Positions 9,586-21,900 are shown, numbered from the stretch's first letter. The stretch: 64,000 bases of DNA from Lycium barbarum (GCF_019175385.1 NC_083346.1:82536543-82600542); one strand, 5' to 3'. Notes: generated from the letters alone by a model not told the origin. Program-made: numbers and translations.

Positions 9586-12500
9586 TGTTATATCCCGTAT
9601 TTTCGCGTATTCGGGAAAATTCGGAATAATTATGATTTGTAAGGAATGAGGCCATATGTTGATTTGGATTAATGTATGTGTGTGTTGTTCATGAAAAATA
9701 TTGGTGTGGAAACACGGAGGAAGGCCAAGGGCAAAAATTGGAATTTTGAAAATTAGTTTCGGGAATTTCAAAACGAGAATTATAAGTTATTGGGCTAAAA
9801 AAAATTGGATGAAAAATTAAGCCCAATACCAAAGGGGTGGCCGGCCATGTGCATGGCCCAACCCATGAATTTAATTAATCTTCCATGTGCTATAATTAAT
9901 GTATATATTGGTCCTTATCTCATAGAAGCTTCATGAATTAAAGAAAAGAAAAACAAGCACAAAGAAGAGCAAGACTCAAGGGCACATTCGGCCCTTGCTC
10001 TTCACTTCCACCTCTCAAGAATTTTCCTCCAAAAATATTTTTCTTGTGGTATTCCTACTATATTAAGGGTCCTCTACAACATGGTGCAATTGTTTGGGAA
10101 GAAATATCACTTATTTCATCAAAGTGACCATATACTCAAGTGAAGAATATTAGAGAATAAGGTAAGAATCCATCCCTTTTATTTATGTTATGAAGGTTTG
10201 TTTGTGTTGTAGTATATAGAAATGAGTTGAAAGTATGGAAAAATGGAAGATTTCAAATTGGGTATGGAATGTAGTAGGTGGCCGTGAGTGTATATATGTG
10301 GTATACATATATGAGTTGAATTTTATGTTATATTCTAATTGTGTGGATGATGGTATTCACATTGGAAATAAACGTTGAATGAATTTAGTTGGGGTTAGTA
10401 ATGTGGTGTTTGGCCGTGTGGTATGAAGTTGGTGGAATGGAAATGAATTAATTTTGTTTAATGTGTTAGTTGTGTTGTTGTGATGCTTGCAATGTATATG
10501 GAGATAAAATGATATAAGTTTGTATTGAAATGAAATGTAGAAGCTTATGTCGTTTTAGTACGATTTTATGACATTATGAAAAATGAAGTTGTTAGGTTAC
10601 AAATTATGATGATCATTGATAGATTTGGAAGATGGAAACATGTTATGAATATGTATGCCAAAGATTAGAAGCTTTGGATGAATTATGACTTTGGTGGAAA
10701 GTTGTATATTTTGTATATCGTATGAATATTTGGTGGAAATGATATGAAATGCTTCTAAATTGTATTGTAATGATCTTGAGTAGTGATGAATATGAAAATG
10801 TTGAGCTTAGTTTGGAAGTGTGAAGTCGGAATGAAAGTTATCGTAGTATGTCGGAAAGAAGAATAGTGGTGCCATATTGTGTTTTGTGGTTATTATGGTT
10901 GTTCCTAGTATTGCTCTTGGGTTGTTGTTGATTATTTTGGCCGAGTTGAATTCTCGGGGATGCTATATGTATAAGGGAAATGCTGCCCAAATTTCTGTAG
11001 AAAAGTGTTGACTCAGATTTAAGCCTAAAGCCTTATGGTTAACATTTGGTAAATGTGACCATTTGCAGATTTTGGACGAAACGGGAAGTGAACTTGGAAA
11101 GGCATAAATTGCGTAAAAGGTATGTAAAGCTACCCCGATTCTTCTTTTGGCATGTCCTAGATGTACTAGGATCGGATTCACGCCTCGGAGAATATTCTGC
11201 TCATTGGAATCCGCGTCTGAAATTGTCATATTTTCGTTCAATAAAATTGAACCCCTTTAGTATGCTTTATTGAAAAATTATGCAAAACTTCTCCAAACTG
11301 CCTAGAAAGTTATGGAACATCCCTAAGACCTCTGTAGGTGACCCCATAAGTTTGAAATACGCAAATTGAGCCCGCCGCCTTGTTTGTCCCGAGGCGGGCC
11401 CACTATTTCCGATTTTACCCTTATGACGATTTGTAACTTGATTTCAAGCGATTTTTAAGAAAACGTCTTAACTACTTTTCCAACTACTAATGATACTTAT
11501 TCTGGATACTATATTGAGTCTCCGTAAAGGTACGATATTTTGTATTACGTTTAGCTCCACTATTCCCGCTTTGCTCTCTTATCGTACTATTGCCTTATTT
11601 TCGAACAATATAAAATAAAATGTTTTAACTATCCTTTCAACTACTAAGGAAAATCGTTTACTGACTCCCTCGAGTTTGGTAAGCCATTTTGGAATATGAA
11701 AAAGATTTCAGGAGGACTATTCTTCCGTAACTCATTATGACATATGACATACACTTGCTATGATTCCGTCCGACTTCATTGATTTGATTTGTCATTCGAT
11801 ATGCCTCATTGAGTCTCTGGAAATCTATGATATTTTTATTGCATTTAGTCTCTCACTACTCCATTCGTGGATGCCTCAATGTTTCCCACACTGAGCCTGG
11901 GCCAGGATATGTTGTCAAGCGTAGTCCATTGCATTGTTCGCCGTGCCTCAATGTGAGGGGGCAGGTATATATGTACATGGGTTTTGGAGTATGCTGTGCC
12001 ATGTACACACATTTTGATATGATATGATCTGATATAGCCATCTGATATGATATGATATGTTATGTTACGGGGTTATCCCCTACTCTGTTCCTTATGTATG
12101 GTGGCACCAGCGTCGGGGGGGTGGCCACGTTCTGTTTCGCCGAGCCCTTGGCAGGGGCCGGACATGATATGGTATATGTTTCTGAACACACTCCTCATGT
12201 TTTGAAAATATGCATTTGATACTTCGGAGGTCACACTCACTTCTCTTTAAGTTCTGTTTCGGTTATGATCTTGTTCTGTATTGGGACCAGGTACGACATG
12301 TGTTTTCAACAAATACTATTTATGCTTTATGATCAATATTTTGCTAATCTGGATATTCTGTCCATTTTTTGTACCTTCTGTTCTGATTATGACTTTGTTT
12401 ACTACGTTCTGTGCTTTACATACTCAGTACATATTTCGTACTGACCCCCTTTCTTCGGGGGCTGCGTTTTAATGCCGCGCAGGTACAGAAGACAGATTTG

Positions 12501-12883
12501 CTGACCGCCTGCCTAGGACATCTATTCTGCTATGATGGGAGCGCTCTTTTGTCCAGAGCCTATATGTTGGTATAGTCCGTCGCTATTATATATATGTATG
12601 CTATTCAGGGGTATAACGGGGCCCTGTCCCGTCTTATGATCTTGTTATGATCTGTAGAGGTCTGTAGACATACTTGTGTGGGTTCTGTATATGTTTGGGT
12701 ATGATATGATCTGTGACAGCCTCATCGGCTTCCATGTACTGTGTCGGTTCATTTATGGTTATTATTAACGCTAAGAGACTTCTATATTTGAAAATATTCT
12801 GTCGTTTGCTAATTTGGGTTATTGGGTACGTTTGAGTGTCCAGCACGGACACTAGTCGCGGCCTACGGAGTTGGGTCGTGACA
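9586..12883 (+). mobile_element. B1 5' LTR (3298 bp)
   Basis: It matches the 3' LTR (16932-18845) closely, except that the 3' copy lacks about 1.38 kb. It is related to but distinct from the LTRs of C and B2. A short antisense frame (10963-11241) recurs in the sister LTRs as part of the shared DNA. Confidence 0.93.
12424..12482 (+). promoter_or_regulatory. LTR three-hairpin module (B1 5' LTR)
   Basis: TCAGTAC (12424) pairs with GTACTGA (12438). CCCCC (12445) pairs with GGGGG (12457). CTGCG (12462) pairs with CGCAG (12478). The same block recurs in B1's 3' LTR at 18386-18444 and, with changed but pairing stems, in the other LTR families here. Confidence 0.6.
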
Positions 12884-12887
12884 AAAG

Positions 12888-12899
12888 TGGTATCAGAGC
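12888..12899 (+). other. Primer binding site, initiator-Met tRNA type (B1)
   Basis: TGGTATCAGAGC lies four bases after the LTR end. Confidence 0.95.
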
Positions 12900-12940
12900 G
12901 GTTCGTCCTCGGAGTGTCTACAGACCGTGTCTCGTAGAGT

Positions 12941-12980
12941 CCTGTTTATCGGTGTGTTGTGCACCACATCTATAAACAGG
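12941..12980 (+). promoter_or_regulatory. Leader inverted repeat after primer site (B1)
   Basis: CCTGTTTAT (12941-12949) and ATAAACAGG (12972-12980) form a perfect 9-bp stem. The 22-base loop could add a GGTG..CACC pairing. Confidence 0.65.
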
Positions 12981-13310
12981 AGGCTACAGGACATTTAGGT
13001 GTTACCTTTCTTTGATTCTTAGATCGTGCGATAGAGCCAGCTGTAGGAAATGAGTTTCTTTCTTTACTAACCCTTGATTGCAGCTGGAGAATGGTATCGA
13101 CGTAAGACAGCGACTGCTGATATTTGAAGCTACACAGTACTCCGGTAAGCAATGGTAGGAAAGACGTATGCTGGGTAAGGTATTTAAAGTACGATTGAAA
13201 CATAAGGTTGAAGATTGAAAAGAAAAATAAACAGGAAAGTGTAACAGGTGCAGTTTGAGTTGGGCATGTGAGATAAGCCTCGGCATTTTTATACTTTTAT
13301 TTGAAATTGT

Positions 13311-13389
13311 TAGCCCCGTGTGGCTATGATGCGATATGATATGATATGTATATACGTATATGTGTTGGCCCTGTGAGGCATGGTGGGTA
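13311..13389 (+). promoter_or_regulatory. Twin leader hairpins (B1)
   Basis: TAGCC..GGCTA (13311-13326), then GCC-CTGTGA-GGC (13378-13389), followed by ATGGTGGGTATTTCC. The pair is shared with the leaders of C, F and H. Confidence 0.45.
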
Positions 13390-14180
13390 TTTCCTGTGTA
13401 CAGGTTTTGGGATAGTAAGAAATACAGAGGAACCTCTGCCCAAAATTTTCCAGAAATATAAACAGGAAAATAAGATTATAAATTCTTAATATGTCTTGAA
13501 AGTCGATACCGATAGGGTAAATCTCTTATGTGGGTCAAAAGTTTAAGACATACCCTCCATGTCATTCGTAAGAAGCGTTATCCTCATATGGAAAATTTTA
13601 TCTCGAGAAAGCATATACGAGTAGCGAATTCACAATTTATTTGGAGGGACTAGAAATATGTTCTAACCCCATTTTGTTTTAGCATAGCCCATGTGAAGGG
13701 CAAAATATGCAGAAGGGCAAAAATGTCCGACGAGCAAGTTTCCTCTAATTGGAAGAATACAAAACGTATGACAAGCAGTCGGGAATTGAGTGGTTCGCTC
13801 ACGACTCAAATATATATATAAAAATATGGAGGTAGTTATGTGAATTAAGTACTAAAAGATTCCGCGAAGTTCGTCGGATTCTAGCTTTCTTTTGCTGGTG
13901 GTCGGAAGATACCCTACTACACATTTTATCAGTTTTCCTCGACTGGTGGGAGGTGGAATTTGTGGAATAAAAACTCAAACTCGTGGGCTGTGTAGGAACA
14001 TATATATACATGAAGGTAAATATTGAGGGTTACAGGGGGCGACACGGTAACCATATAGTCAGAAAAGTAAAAGAATTCTCGCTAGGGTAGGGCAGGACGC
14101 GCTACGAGAACGCTTTGAAAAGGCTGTTAAGACCCTGATTTGTCTTAAATTACGTGAAAAAGGCTATGCGGGGCAATCAG

Positions 14181-14283
14181 GGTGATTATACCGGTCTTAA
14201 CATGCCTAAATTCATTAAAGTTGTAAGGTTAAGCGTGTTAGGGCCAGAGCAATTCTGGGATGGGTGACCCCCTGGGAAATGTA
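14181..14283 (+). other. 5S-rRNA-like module (B1)
   Basis: From GATTATACCGG at 14184 the segment aligns gap-free with plant 5S rRNA for 52 bases up to GTTAAGCG. The box-A-like GTTAAGCGTGTTAGGG and box-C-like GGGATGGGTGACCCCCTGG follow. These two blocks correspond to the internal promoter of 5S genes (TFIIIA/Pol III). It has the same orientation as the element. Confidence 0.8.
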
Positions 14284-15149
14284 CAAAATTTTCGCAAAAC
14301 TAGATATAAGAGACGAATAGGAAATTCGGGGTAACCTAAAGGGAATTAGGACATGTGGAATGGTTAGAAACTGTATAGGGGTCACACGAGCTGAGAAGGA
14401 TTAGATTGCCAAGAAGGAAGAAAAAAAAAACAGCGTAGCTCTGGAATTAGAGTAAAGTTTGAACAAGTGATTGAAGATGTATTGTAAAAGAAATGGCAGT
14501 AATATATACACGTATGTGTAGGGCCCCCATTCCCGACTATGTCGATCGATTGGTGAACCCTAATAGCCAGCGATGTAATATATGGAGAACATTGACTGGA
14601 CAAAATTTACGAGGAAAAGGGGAAGGTATGGTACAGCTGTTACGAAATAAACTGATATTAATTTGGCTACCGGTTGAGATTGGAAGATTCTGCTACAACG
14701 ATGTTTGGAAAGAAAAGGGAATAATTGAGTGGAAGGTAAGGAGATCAAAATGTCAGGAAAAAAAAATGATGATCCGTAAGAAACGTAATTAAGCAGAGCC
14801 TCCAAAAGAGTCGACGGGCAAAGCACGAAGTTAATTGCGAAAGCAAACAAAAAATGGAATAGTACAGGGCGAAGAAAAACTTACGGCATGAAATGATGAA
14901 TTATGTGAATATCAAATAATTCGACTGTCGAGAAAATAGAATGACAGATAAGGAACGGGTATGAATAAAGTATGTGGTTACTATTGGATAAGCAACTACC
15001 TTAATTATATTACTTGAGTGCCAATTATCGGATAAGATTTTGTACTATACAATTATGATTCTGTTAAGGTTTCGTACGAAGATAATCAAGTTGTAGGTTG
15101 GAAAGAAAAGATTCGAATATGGTGTAAGTAAAATAAATTAAGCATGAAC
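14284..15149 (+). other. B1 internal spacer, no recognisable coding
   Basis: It is collinear with 23581-24415 of C. A 99-codon frame at 14493-14792 is not kept open in C, so I do not call it a gene. It occupies the place where gag, protease and reverse transcriptase would be expected. Confidence 0.6.
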
Positions 15150-16790
15150 AAAAACAACTGACATACAGAAGATTGAAGCGATAAAGGACTGGCCTAGGCC
15201 TTCGACGTCGACTGAAATACGTAGTTCTCTGAGAATGGTCGGATTATAGCCTATGTTCCCCGGCAGCTCAGACCGCACGAGAGAAAATTAATTCGCTCAT
15301 GATCTGGGACTAGCTACGGTGATTCATGCTTTTAAGATATGGCGGCATTACTTATATGGGGCCTGCGTTGAGATTTATACGAATCCTAAGGGCTGCCAGT
15401 ATACGTTTTAAGAAAAAGGGAGCCGAATTCGCGGTAGAGAAGATGGTTCAATTATTGAAAGATTATGATGTTAATATTTTGTGCCACCCTAGAAAAGCTA
15501 AAGTCGTGACAGACGCACTTAGTCGTGAGTCTACGGACGGCTTGACCGGCGTACATTCAGAAATAAAGAATTGGTCTGAAAAACTCATTAGTCGGCTAGC
15601 CTTGGAATCCGTTTGGTCGGTTCTGAAGATATTGGAATTTTGTCCGAAGAAGTTACTGAATCATTGATCATGGGAAAGGTAAAACAGCGTCAGTTTGAGG
15701 ATCCTATTCTAGTATCGTACAGAGATACGACCTTTGACGAGGAAAAGATCCAGCTCGAAGTTTTACCGGATGAGTATTGTTATACCGAGGCAGATTATGT
15801 GTGCCCGACATCATAAGGCCCGTTGACCAGTGCCTAAATTATCAGCAAGTTAAAATTAAGTATCAGAAACCGGGTGGACTGTTTTAGGAAATGGAAATTC
15901 TGACCTAGAAATCGGAGATAATTCATAGGGACTTCATTACAGGTTTGTCTCGCACGCCACGGAAGTATGATTTCCATATGGGTTACTGTGGATAGGCTGA
16001 CAAAAAAAAAATCAGTCCATTTTCTTCCCGTCAGAACCACTTATTTAGCTGAGGATTATGCCAGGCTAGGTATTAAAGACATAGTGAGGCTCCGCAGAGT
16101 TCCTATATCTATCATCACTGACAGAGGTGCTCAATTTACGACTAATTTCTAGAGATTTGTTTTCAGGAAGGATTAGGGGCTCAGGTAAGTCTGAGCACAT
16201 TATTCCATCTTCATAGCGACGGACAGGCCGAGCACACTATACAGACGCTAGAAGATATGTTGCAGGCCTGTATTATTGAAGTCAGAGGTAGCCGGGACGA
16301 TCATCTGTCGTTGATCGAGTTTGCTTATAATGACAGCTACGATTCTAGCTTAATACGAGGCTTTGTATGGCAGAAAATGCAGGTCACCGATCGGCTGGTT
16401 CGATTTCGGCGAAACAGAGTTAATCGGTCCCGATATGATCCAGCAGGTCGTTGATAAGGTGAAACTCATCTGAGAAAGACAATTAGCAGCCCAGAGTCGA
16501 TAGAGATCGTATGCTGACAAACGGCGTCGACCCTTAAAGTTCCAGGTCGGCGATTGGGTATTTTTGAAAGTATCGCCTATGAGAGGCGTAATGCGATTCG
16601 GCAAACAGAGTAAGCTCAGTCCGCGATATATCGGATTTTATCAGATTGTTCAAAAAAAAATGGGGAATTTCGCCTATGAGCCTTATAAGTTATTTTGGAG
16701 TATGGAGAAGCAATGACCTTGGAAGTGGAGGACGGAATGAAAACGAAGTGTCCTCACTTGTTCCCTATGCCCACAGGTAATCTAAATCCC
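15150..16790 (+). pseudogene. pol: B1 pol remnant: RT end, RNase H, integrase, chromodomain tail
   Basis: The frame shifts several times. In order: a reverse-transcriptase C-terminal stretch like IEAIKDWPRPSTSTEIRS (about 15170-15240); RNase H pieces (HAFKIWRHYLYG-like, then LLKDYDVNILCHPRKAK and VVTDALSRES, 15330-15535); the pre-integrase linker; CPN/YQQVK, the second half of the integrase zinc finger; the core with DFITGLS, VDRLTK and IITDRGAQFT; and a tail whose PHLFPMPTG ending matches the chromodomain region of G. The His-His half of the zinc finger is missing, as in C, and an integrase C-terminal segment is deleted near 16680. It is not functional. Confidence 0.88.
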
Positions 16791-16885
16791 TTACTTGGTT
16801 GTATTTAATAGTGAACGTGTATCAATTGTGCTGGCCATAAAAAGAAACTCCCCCGAAGTACTTACAGACCCTATAAGACTAATCT

Positions 16886-16931
16886 AACATTCGAGGACGA
16901 ATATTCTAAAGGGGGGGGGGGGGGGGGAGGA
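16886..16931 (+). promoter_or_regulatory. B1 polypurine tract with upstream hairpin
   Basis: AACATTCG-AGGA-CGAATATT (16886-16905) is followed by AAA, a run of 17 G (16911-16927) and AGGA directly before the 3' LTR. The tract primes plus-strand DNA synthesis in LTR elements. The G run is longer than in the sister elements and is a possible sequencing-error site. Confidence 0.85.
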
Positions 16932-18845
16932 TGTTATATCCCGTATTTTCGCGTATTCGGGAAAATTCGGAATAATTATGATTTGTAAGGAATGAGGCCA
17001 TATGTTGATTTGGATTAATGTATGTGTGTGTTGTTCATGAAAAATATTGGTGTGGAAACACGGAGGAAGGCCAAGGGCAAAAATTGGAATTTTGAAAATT
17101 AGTTTCAGGAATTTCAAAACGAGAATTATAAGTTATTGGGCTAAAAAAAATGGATGAAAAATTAAACCCAATACCAAAGGGGTGGCCGGCCATGTGCATG
17201 GCCCAACCCATGAATTTAATTAATTTTCCATGTGCTATAATTAATGTATATATTGGTCCTTATCTCATAGAAGCTTCATGAATTAAAGAAAAGAAAAACA
17301 AGCACAAAGAAGAGCAAGACTCAAGGGCACATTCGGCCCTTGCTCTTCACTTCCACCTCTCAAGAATTTTCCTCCAAAAATATTTTTCTTGTGGTATTCC
17401 TACTATATTAAGGGTCCTCTACAACATGGTGCAATTGTTTGGGAAGAAAGAGCACTTATTTCATCAAAGTGACCATATACTCAAGTGAAGAAGATTAGAG
17501 AATAAGGTAAGAATCCATCCCTTTTATTTATGTTATGAAGGTTTGTTTGTGTTGTAGTATATAGAAATGAGTTGAAAATATGGAAAAATGGAAGATTTCA
17601 AAGTGGGTATGGAATGTAGTAGGTGGTCGTAAGTGTATATATGTGGTATACATATATGAGTTGAATTTTATGTTATATTCTAATTGTGTGGATGATGGTA
17701 TTCACATTGGAAATGAAAGTTGAATGAATTTAGTTGGGGTTAGTAATGTGGTGTTTGGCCGTGTGGTATGAAGTTGGTGGAATGGAAATGAATTAATTTT
17801 GTTTAATGTGTTAGTTGTGTTGTTGTGATGCTTGCAATGTATATGGAGATAAAATGATCCTGGACCAGGATATGTTGTCAAGCGTAGTCCATTGCATTGT
17901 TCGCCGTGCCTCGATGTGAGGGGGCAGGTATATATGTACATGGGTTTTGGAGTATGTTGTGCCATGTACACACATTTTGATATGATATGATCTGATATAG
18001 CCATCTGATATGATATGATATGTTATGTTACGGGGTTATCCCCTACTCTGTTCCTTATGTATGGTGGCACCAGCGTCGGGGGGTGGCCACGTTCTGTTTC
18101 GCCGAGCCCTTGGCAGGGGCCGGACATGATATGGTATATGTTTCTGAACACACTCCTCATGTTTTGAAAATATGCATTTGATACTTCGGAGGTCACACTC
18201 ACTTCTCTTTAAGTCCTGTTTCGGTTATGATCTTGTTCCGTATTGGGACCAGGTACGACATGTGTTTTCAACAAATACTATTTATGCTTTATGATCAATA
18301 TTTTGCTAATCTGGATATTCTGTCCATTTTTTGTACCTTCTGTTCTGATTATGACTTTGTTTACTACGTTCTGTGCTTTACATACTCAGTACATATTTCG
18401 TACTGACCCCCTTTCTTCGGGGGCTGCGTTTTAATGCCGCGCAGGTACAGAAGACAGATTTGCTGACCGCCTGCCTAGGACATCTATTCTGCTATGATGG
18501 GAGCGCTCTTTTGTCCAGAGCCTATATGTTGGTATAGTCCGTCGCTATTATATATATGTCTGCTATTCAGGGGTATGACGGGGCCCTGTCCCGTCTTATG
18601 ATCTTGTTATGATCTATAGAGGTCTGTAGACATACTTGTGTGGGTTCTGTATATGTTTGGGTATGATATGATCTGTGACAGCCTCATCGGCTTCCATGTA
18701 CTGTGTCGGTTCATTTATGGTTATTATTAACGCTAAGCGACTTCTATATTTGAAAATATTCTGTCGTTTGCTAATTTGGGTTATTGGGTACGTTTGAGTG
18801 TCCAGCACGGACACTAGTCGCGGCCTACGGAGTTGGGTCGTGACA
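16932..18845 (+). mobile_element. B1 3' LTR with a 1.38-kb internal deletion
   Basis: It matches the 5' LTR to AAAATGAT (17858), then jumps to CCTGGACCAGG, which corresponds to about 11896 in the 5' LTR. The ends and target duplication are intact, so the deletion most likely followed or accompanied insertion. Confidence 0.9.
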
Positions 18846-18850
18846 AAGAT

Positions 18851-18951
18851 GCCAAAATACCACATATCTAACTGTACATAACTGACTGTGCATATCTGTC
18901 TACGAGCCTCTAGACATAGTACATTTATACATAGAAAGGGCCAAGTACTGT
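18851..18951 (-). mobile_element. Element D 5' LTR, segment between B1 and C
   Basis: About 100 bp matching 2866-2966 of the solo LTR (CATCTAACTGTACAT, then GAAAGGGCC). It is all that separates the two complete insertions. Its continuation is at 29383. Confidence 0.92.
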
Positions 18952-21900
18952 TGTTATATCCCGTGTTTTTGCGCATTTGGAAAAATTTGAAACAATCTTG
19001 CCTTGAAGGAAATAAGGCTATGTTCTTAATTTATTTAACACATGTGTAATATTCATGAAAAATATTGATGCGGAAATACGGAGGAAGGCTAAGGGCAAAA
19101 TTGGAATTTTGGAAATTAGTTTCGGGAATTACAAAAATAGGATCCATAATCATTTGGGCTCAAAAACAAATTTCAAAATGAGGCCCAATAATTAGAGGGG
19201 TGGCCGGCCAACATGCCATGGCCCAACCCATGAAAATGGTCATGTGACTAATTAAATTAAGTGAGCAATATATAGGTGTGTTTATCCTTAGAATGTTCAA
19301 GAACATAAAACAAGAACAAGAGGAGCTAAAGAAAAGGGCCATTCGGCCCTTACTCTCCAATTTCACCTCCCAAAAATCTTGTTCCAAAAATTGTTGTCTT
19401 GTGATTTTCCTACTAAATTAAGTGTCCTCTACAACTTGGTGTAGTTGGTTTGGAAGAAAGAGAGCTTGGTTCATCAATATAACAACTTGTTCTAGTGAAG
19501 AGGATTGGAGAAAAAGGTAACAATTCATCCCTTTTATTATGTTATGTAGGTTCAATTGTGTTGTGCTATGTAGAAATGAGTTGAATGTGTGAAAATATGG
19601 AAGTTTGCAAAGTGGGTATGTAATATGGTATGTGGCCGTGTGTGTATATATGTTGTATGCCTATGGTGAGTTGAATTTATGTTGTATTCTAGTTGTGTGT
19701 AGGGTGGAATTTATATTGGAAATGAAAGTTGAATGAATTTGATGGAAGTTGGAAAAATGGGAGGTAGCCGTGTGGTATATGGAAATGGAAATGGAAATGA
19801 ATTAATTTCGTTTAATATGTTAGTTGTGTTGTTGTTATTCTTATAGCGTAAAGGAAGATAAAATGGTTTAAGTTCGCCTTGAAATGGAATGTAGAAGCTT
19901 ATGTCGTTTTAGTATGATTTTATGACAATATGGAAATGAAGTTGTTAAGGTGCAAATTATGATGATTGTTGATGAACTTGGAAGACGGAGACATGTTATG
20001 AATAAGTATGCTAAAGATTAGGAGCTTTGGATGAACTATGGCTTTGGTGGAAAGTTTGTATACTTTGTATATCTTGTGAATATATATGGTAGGAATGATA
20101 TTAAATGCCTCCGAATTATATTGTAATGATCTTGATTAGTAATGAATAGGAGAATGTTGGTATTGGTTTGAAATGTGAAGTCGGAATGGAAGTTATTACG
20201 TTACGTTGGAAGGAAGACTAGTTGTGTTATATTGTGTTTTATAGTGATTGTTGTTGTTGTTGATGTTGTTGTTGGTTTGTTGTTGATTGTTTTGGCCGAG
20301 TTAAATTCTCGGGGATGCTATATGTATAGGGGAGATGCTGCCCAAATTTCTGTAGGCAAATATGAATAAAGATTGAATACTTAAAGACTTGAAATTGAGA
20401 ATTGGTAAATGTAACCAACTGCAGATTATGGACGAAACGGGAAGTGACTTTGGAAAGGCGTAAAGAGAATATAAGGTATGTAAAGCTATCCCGATCCTTC
20501 TTTTGGCATGCCCTAGGTATACTAGAAGCGGATTCGGGCCTCGGAAGATATTCTGCCCGTCGGAATCCGCGTTTGAAATTATCACTTTTTCGTTCAATAT
20601 GATTGAACCCTTTAAGTATACTTTATTGAAAAATTATGCAAACTTCTCCAAACTGCCTAGAAAGTTATGGAACATCCCTAAGACCTCTGTAGATGACCCA
20701 ACAAGTTTAAAATATGTAAATTGAGCCCGCCGCGTTGTTTGTCCCGAGGCGGGCCCACTATTTCCGATTTTACCCTTATGGTCCTTTGTAACTTGATTTC
20801 AAGCAATTTTTAAGGAAACGTCTTAACTACGTTTCCAACCACTAATGATACTTATTCTGGATACTATATTGAGTCTCTGTAAAGGTACAATATTTTTGTA
20901 TTACGTTTAGCTCCACTATTCCCGCTTTTCTCTCTTATTGTACTATTGCCTTATTTTCAAACAATATAAAAATGAAACGTTTTAACTATCCTTTTAACTA
21001 CTAAGGAAAATTGTTTTAATGATTCCCTCCAGCCTGGTAGACTATGTTGGAATATGAAAATGATCCCAGAAGGATTATTCTTCCGTAACTCATTATGACA
21101 TACGACATACTCCTACTATGATTCTGTCCGACTTCATTGCTTCGATTTGTCATTCGATGTGCCTCATTGAGTCTCTGGAAATCTGTGATATTTTGTTGCA
21201 TTTAGTCTCTCACTACTCCATTCGTGGATGCCCCAATGTTTCCCACACTGAGCCCGGGCCAGGATATGTTGTCAAGCGTATTCCATTGCATTGTTCGCCG
21301 TGCCTCGATGTGAGGGGGCAGGTATATGTGTACATGGGTTTTGGAGTATGCTGTGCCATGTACACACGTTCTGATATGATATGATATGTTATGTTACGGG
21401 GTTATCCCCTACTTTGTTCCTTATGTATGGTGGCACCAGCGTCGGGGGGTGGCCACGTTCTGTTTTGCCGAGCCCTTGGCAGGGGCCGAACATGATATGG
21501 TATATATTTCTGAACACACTCCTCATGTTTTGAAAATATGCATTTGATACTTCGGAGGTCACACTCACTTCTCTGTAAGTCCTGTTTCGGTGATGATCTT
21601 GTTCCGTATTGGGACCAGGTACGACATATGTTTTCATCAAATACTATTTATGCTTTATGATCAATATTTGGCTAATCTGGATATTCTGTCCATTTTCTGT
21701 ACCTTCTGTTCTGATTATGACTTTGTTTACTACGTTCTGTGCTTTACATACTCAGTACATATTTCGTACTGACCTCCTTTCTTCGGGGGCTGCGTTTTCA
21801 TGCCGCGCAGGTACAGAAGACAGATTTATTGACCGCCTGCCTAGGACATCTATTCTGCTATGTTGGGAGCGCTCTTTTGTCCAGAGCCTATATGTTGGTA

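Larger units (their letters stand above)
9586..18845 (+). mobile_element. Element B1: complete LTR retrotransposon copy (9.26 kb)
   Basis: It starts TGTTATATCCCGTATTTT and ends GGTCGTGACA, flanked by a perfect 5-bp target duplication AAGAT (9581-9585 and 18846-18850). Order: 5' LTR 9586-12883, primer site 12888, leader, 5S-like module, broken pol, polypurine tract, 3' LTR 16932-18845. gag, protease and most of reverse transcriptase are missing. It is inserted in D's 5' LTR. Confidence 0.95.

Noticed and set aside
12888..12899. tRNA gene fragment
   Set aside because: Only 12 bases complementary to a tRNA end, directly inside an LTR boundary; this is a primer site.
14181..14283. Functional ribosomal 5S rRNA gene
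   Set aside because: Too many changes from 5S in the 5' half, no array context, and located inside a retrotransposon. Kept only as a 5S-derived module.
14493..14792. 99-codon frame as a possible gag remnant
   Set aside because: It is not open in the collinear part of C, and no gag motif is seen.
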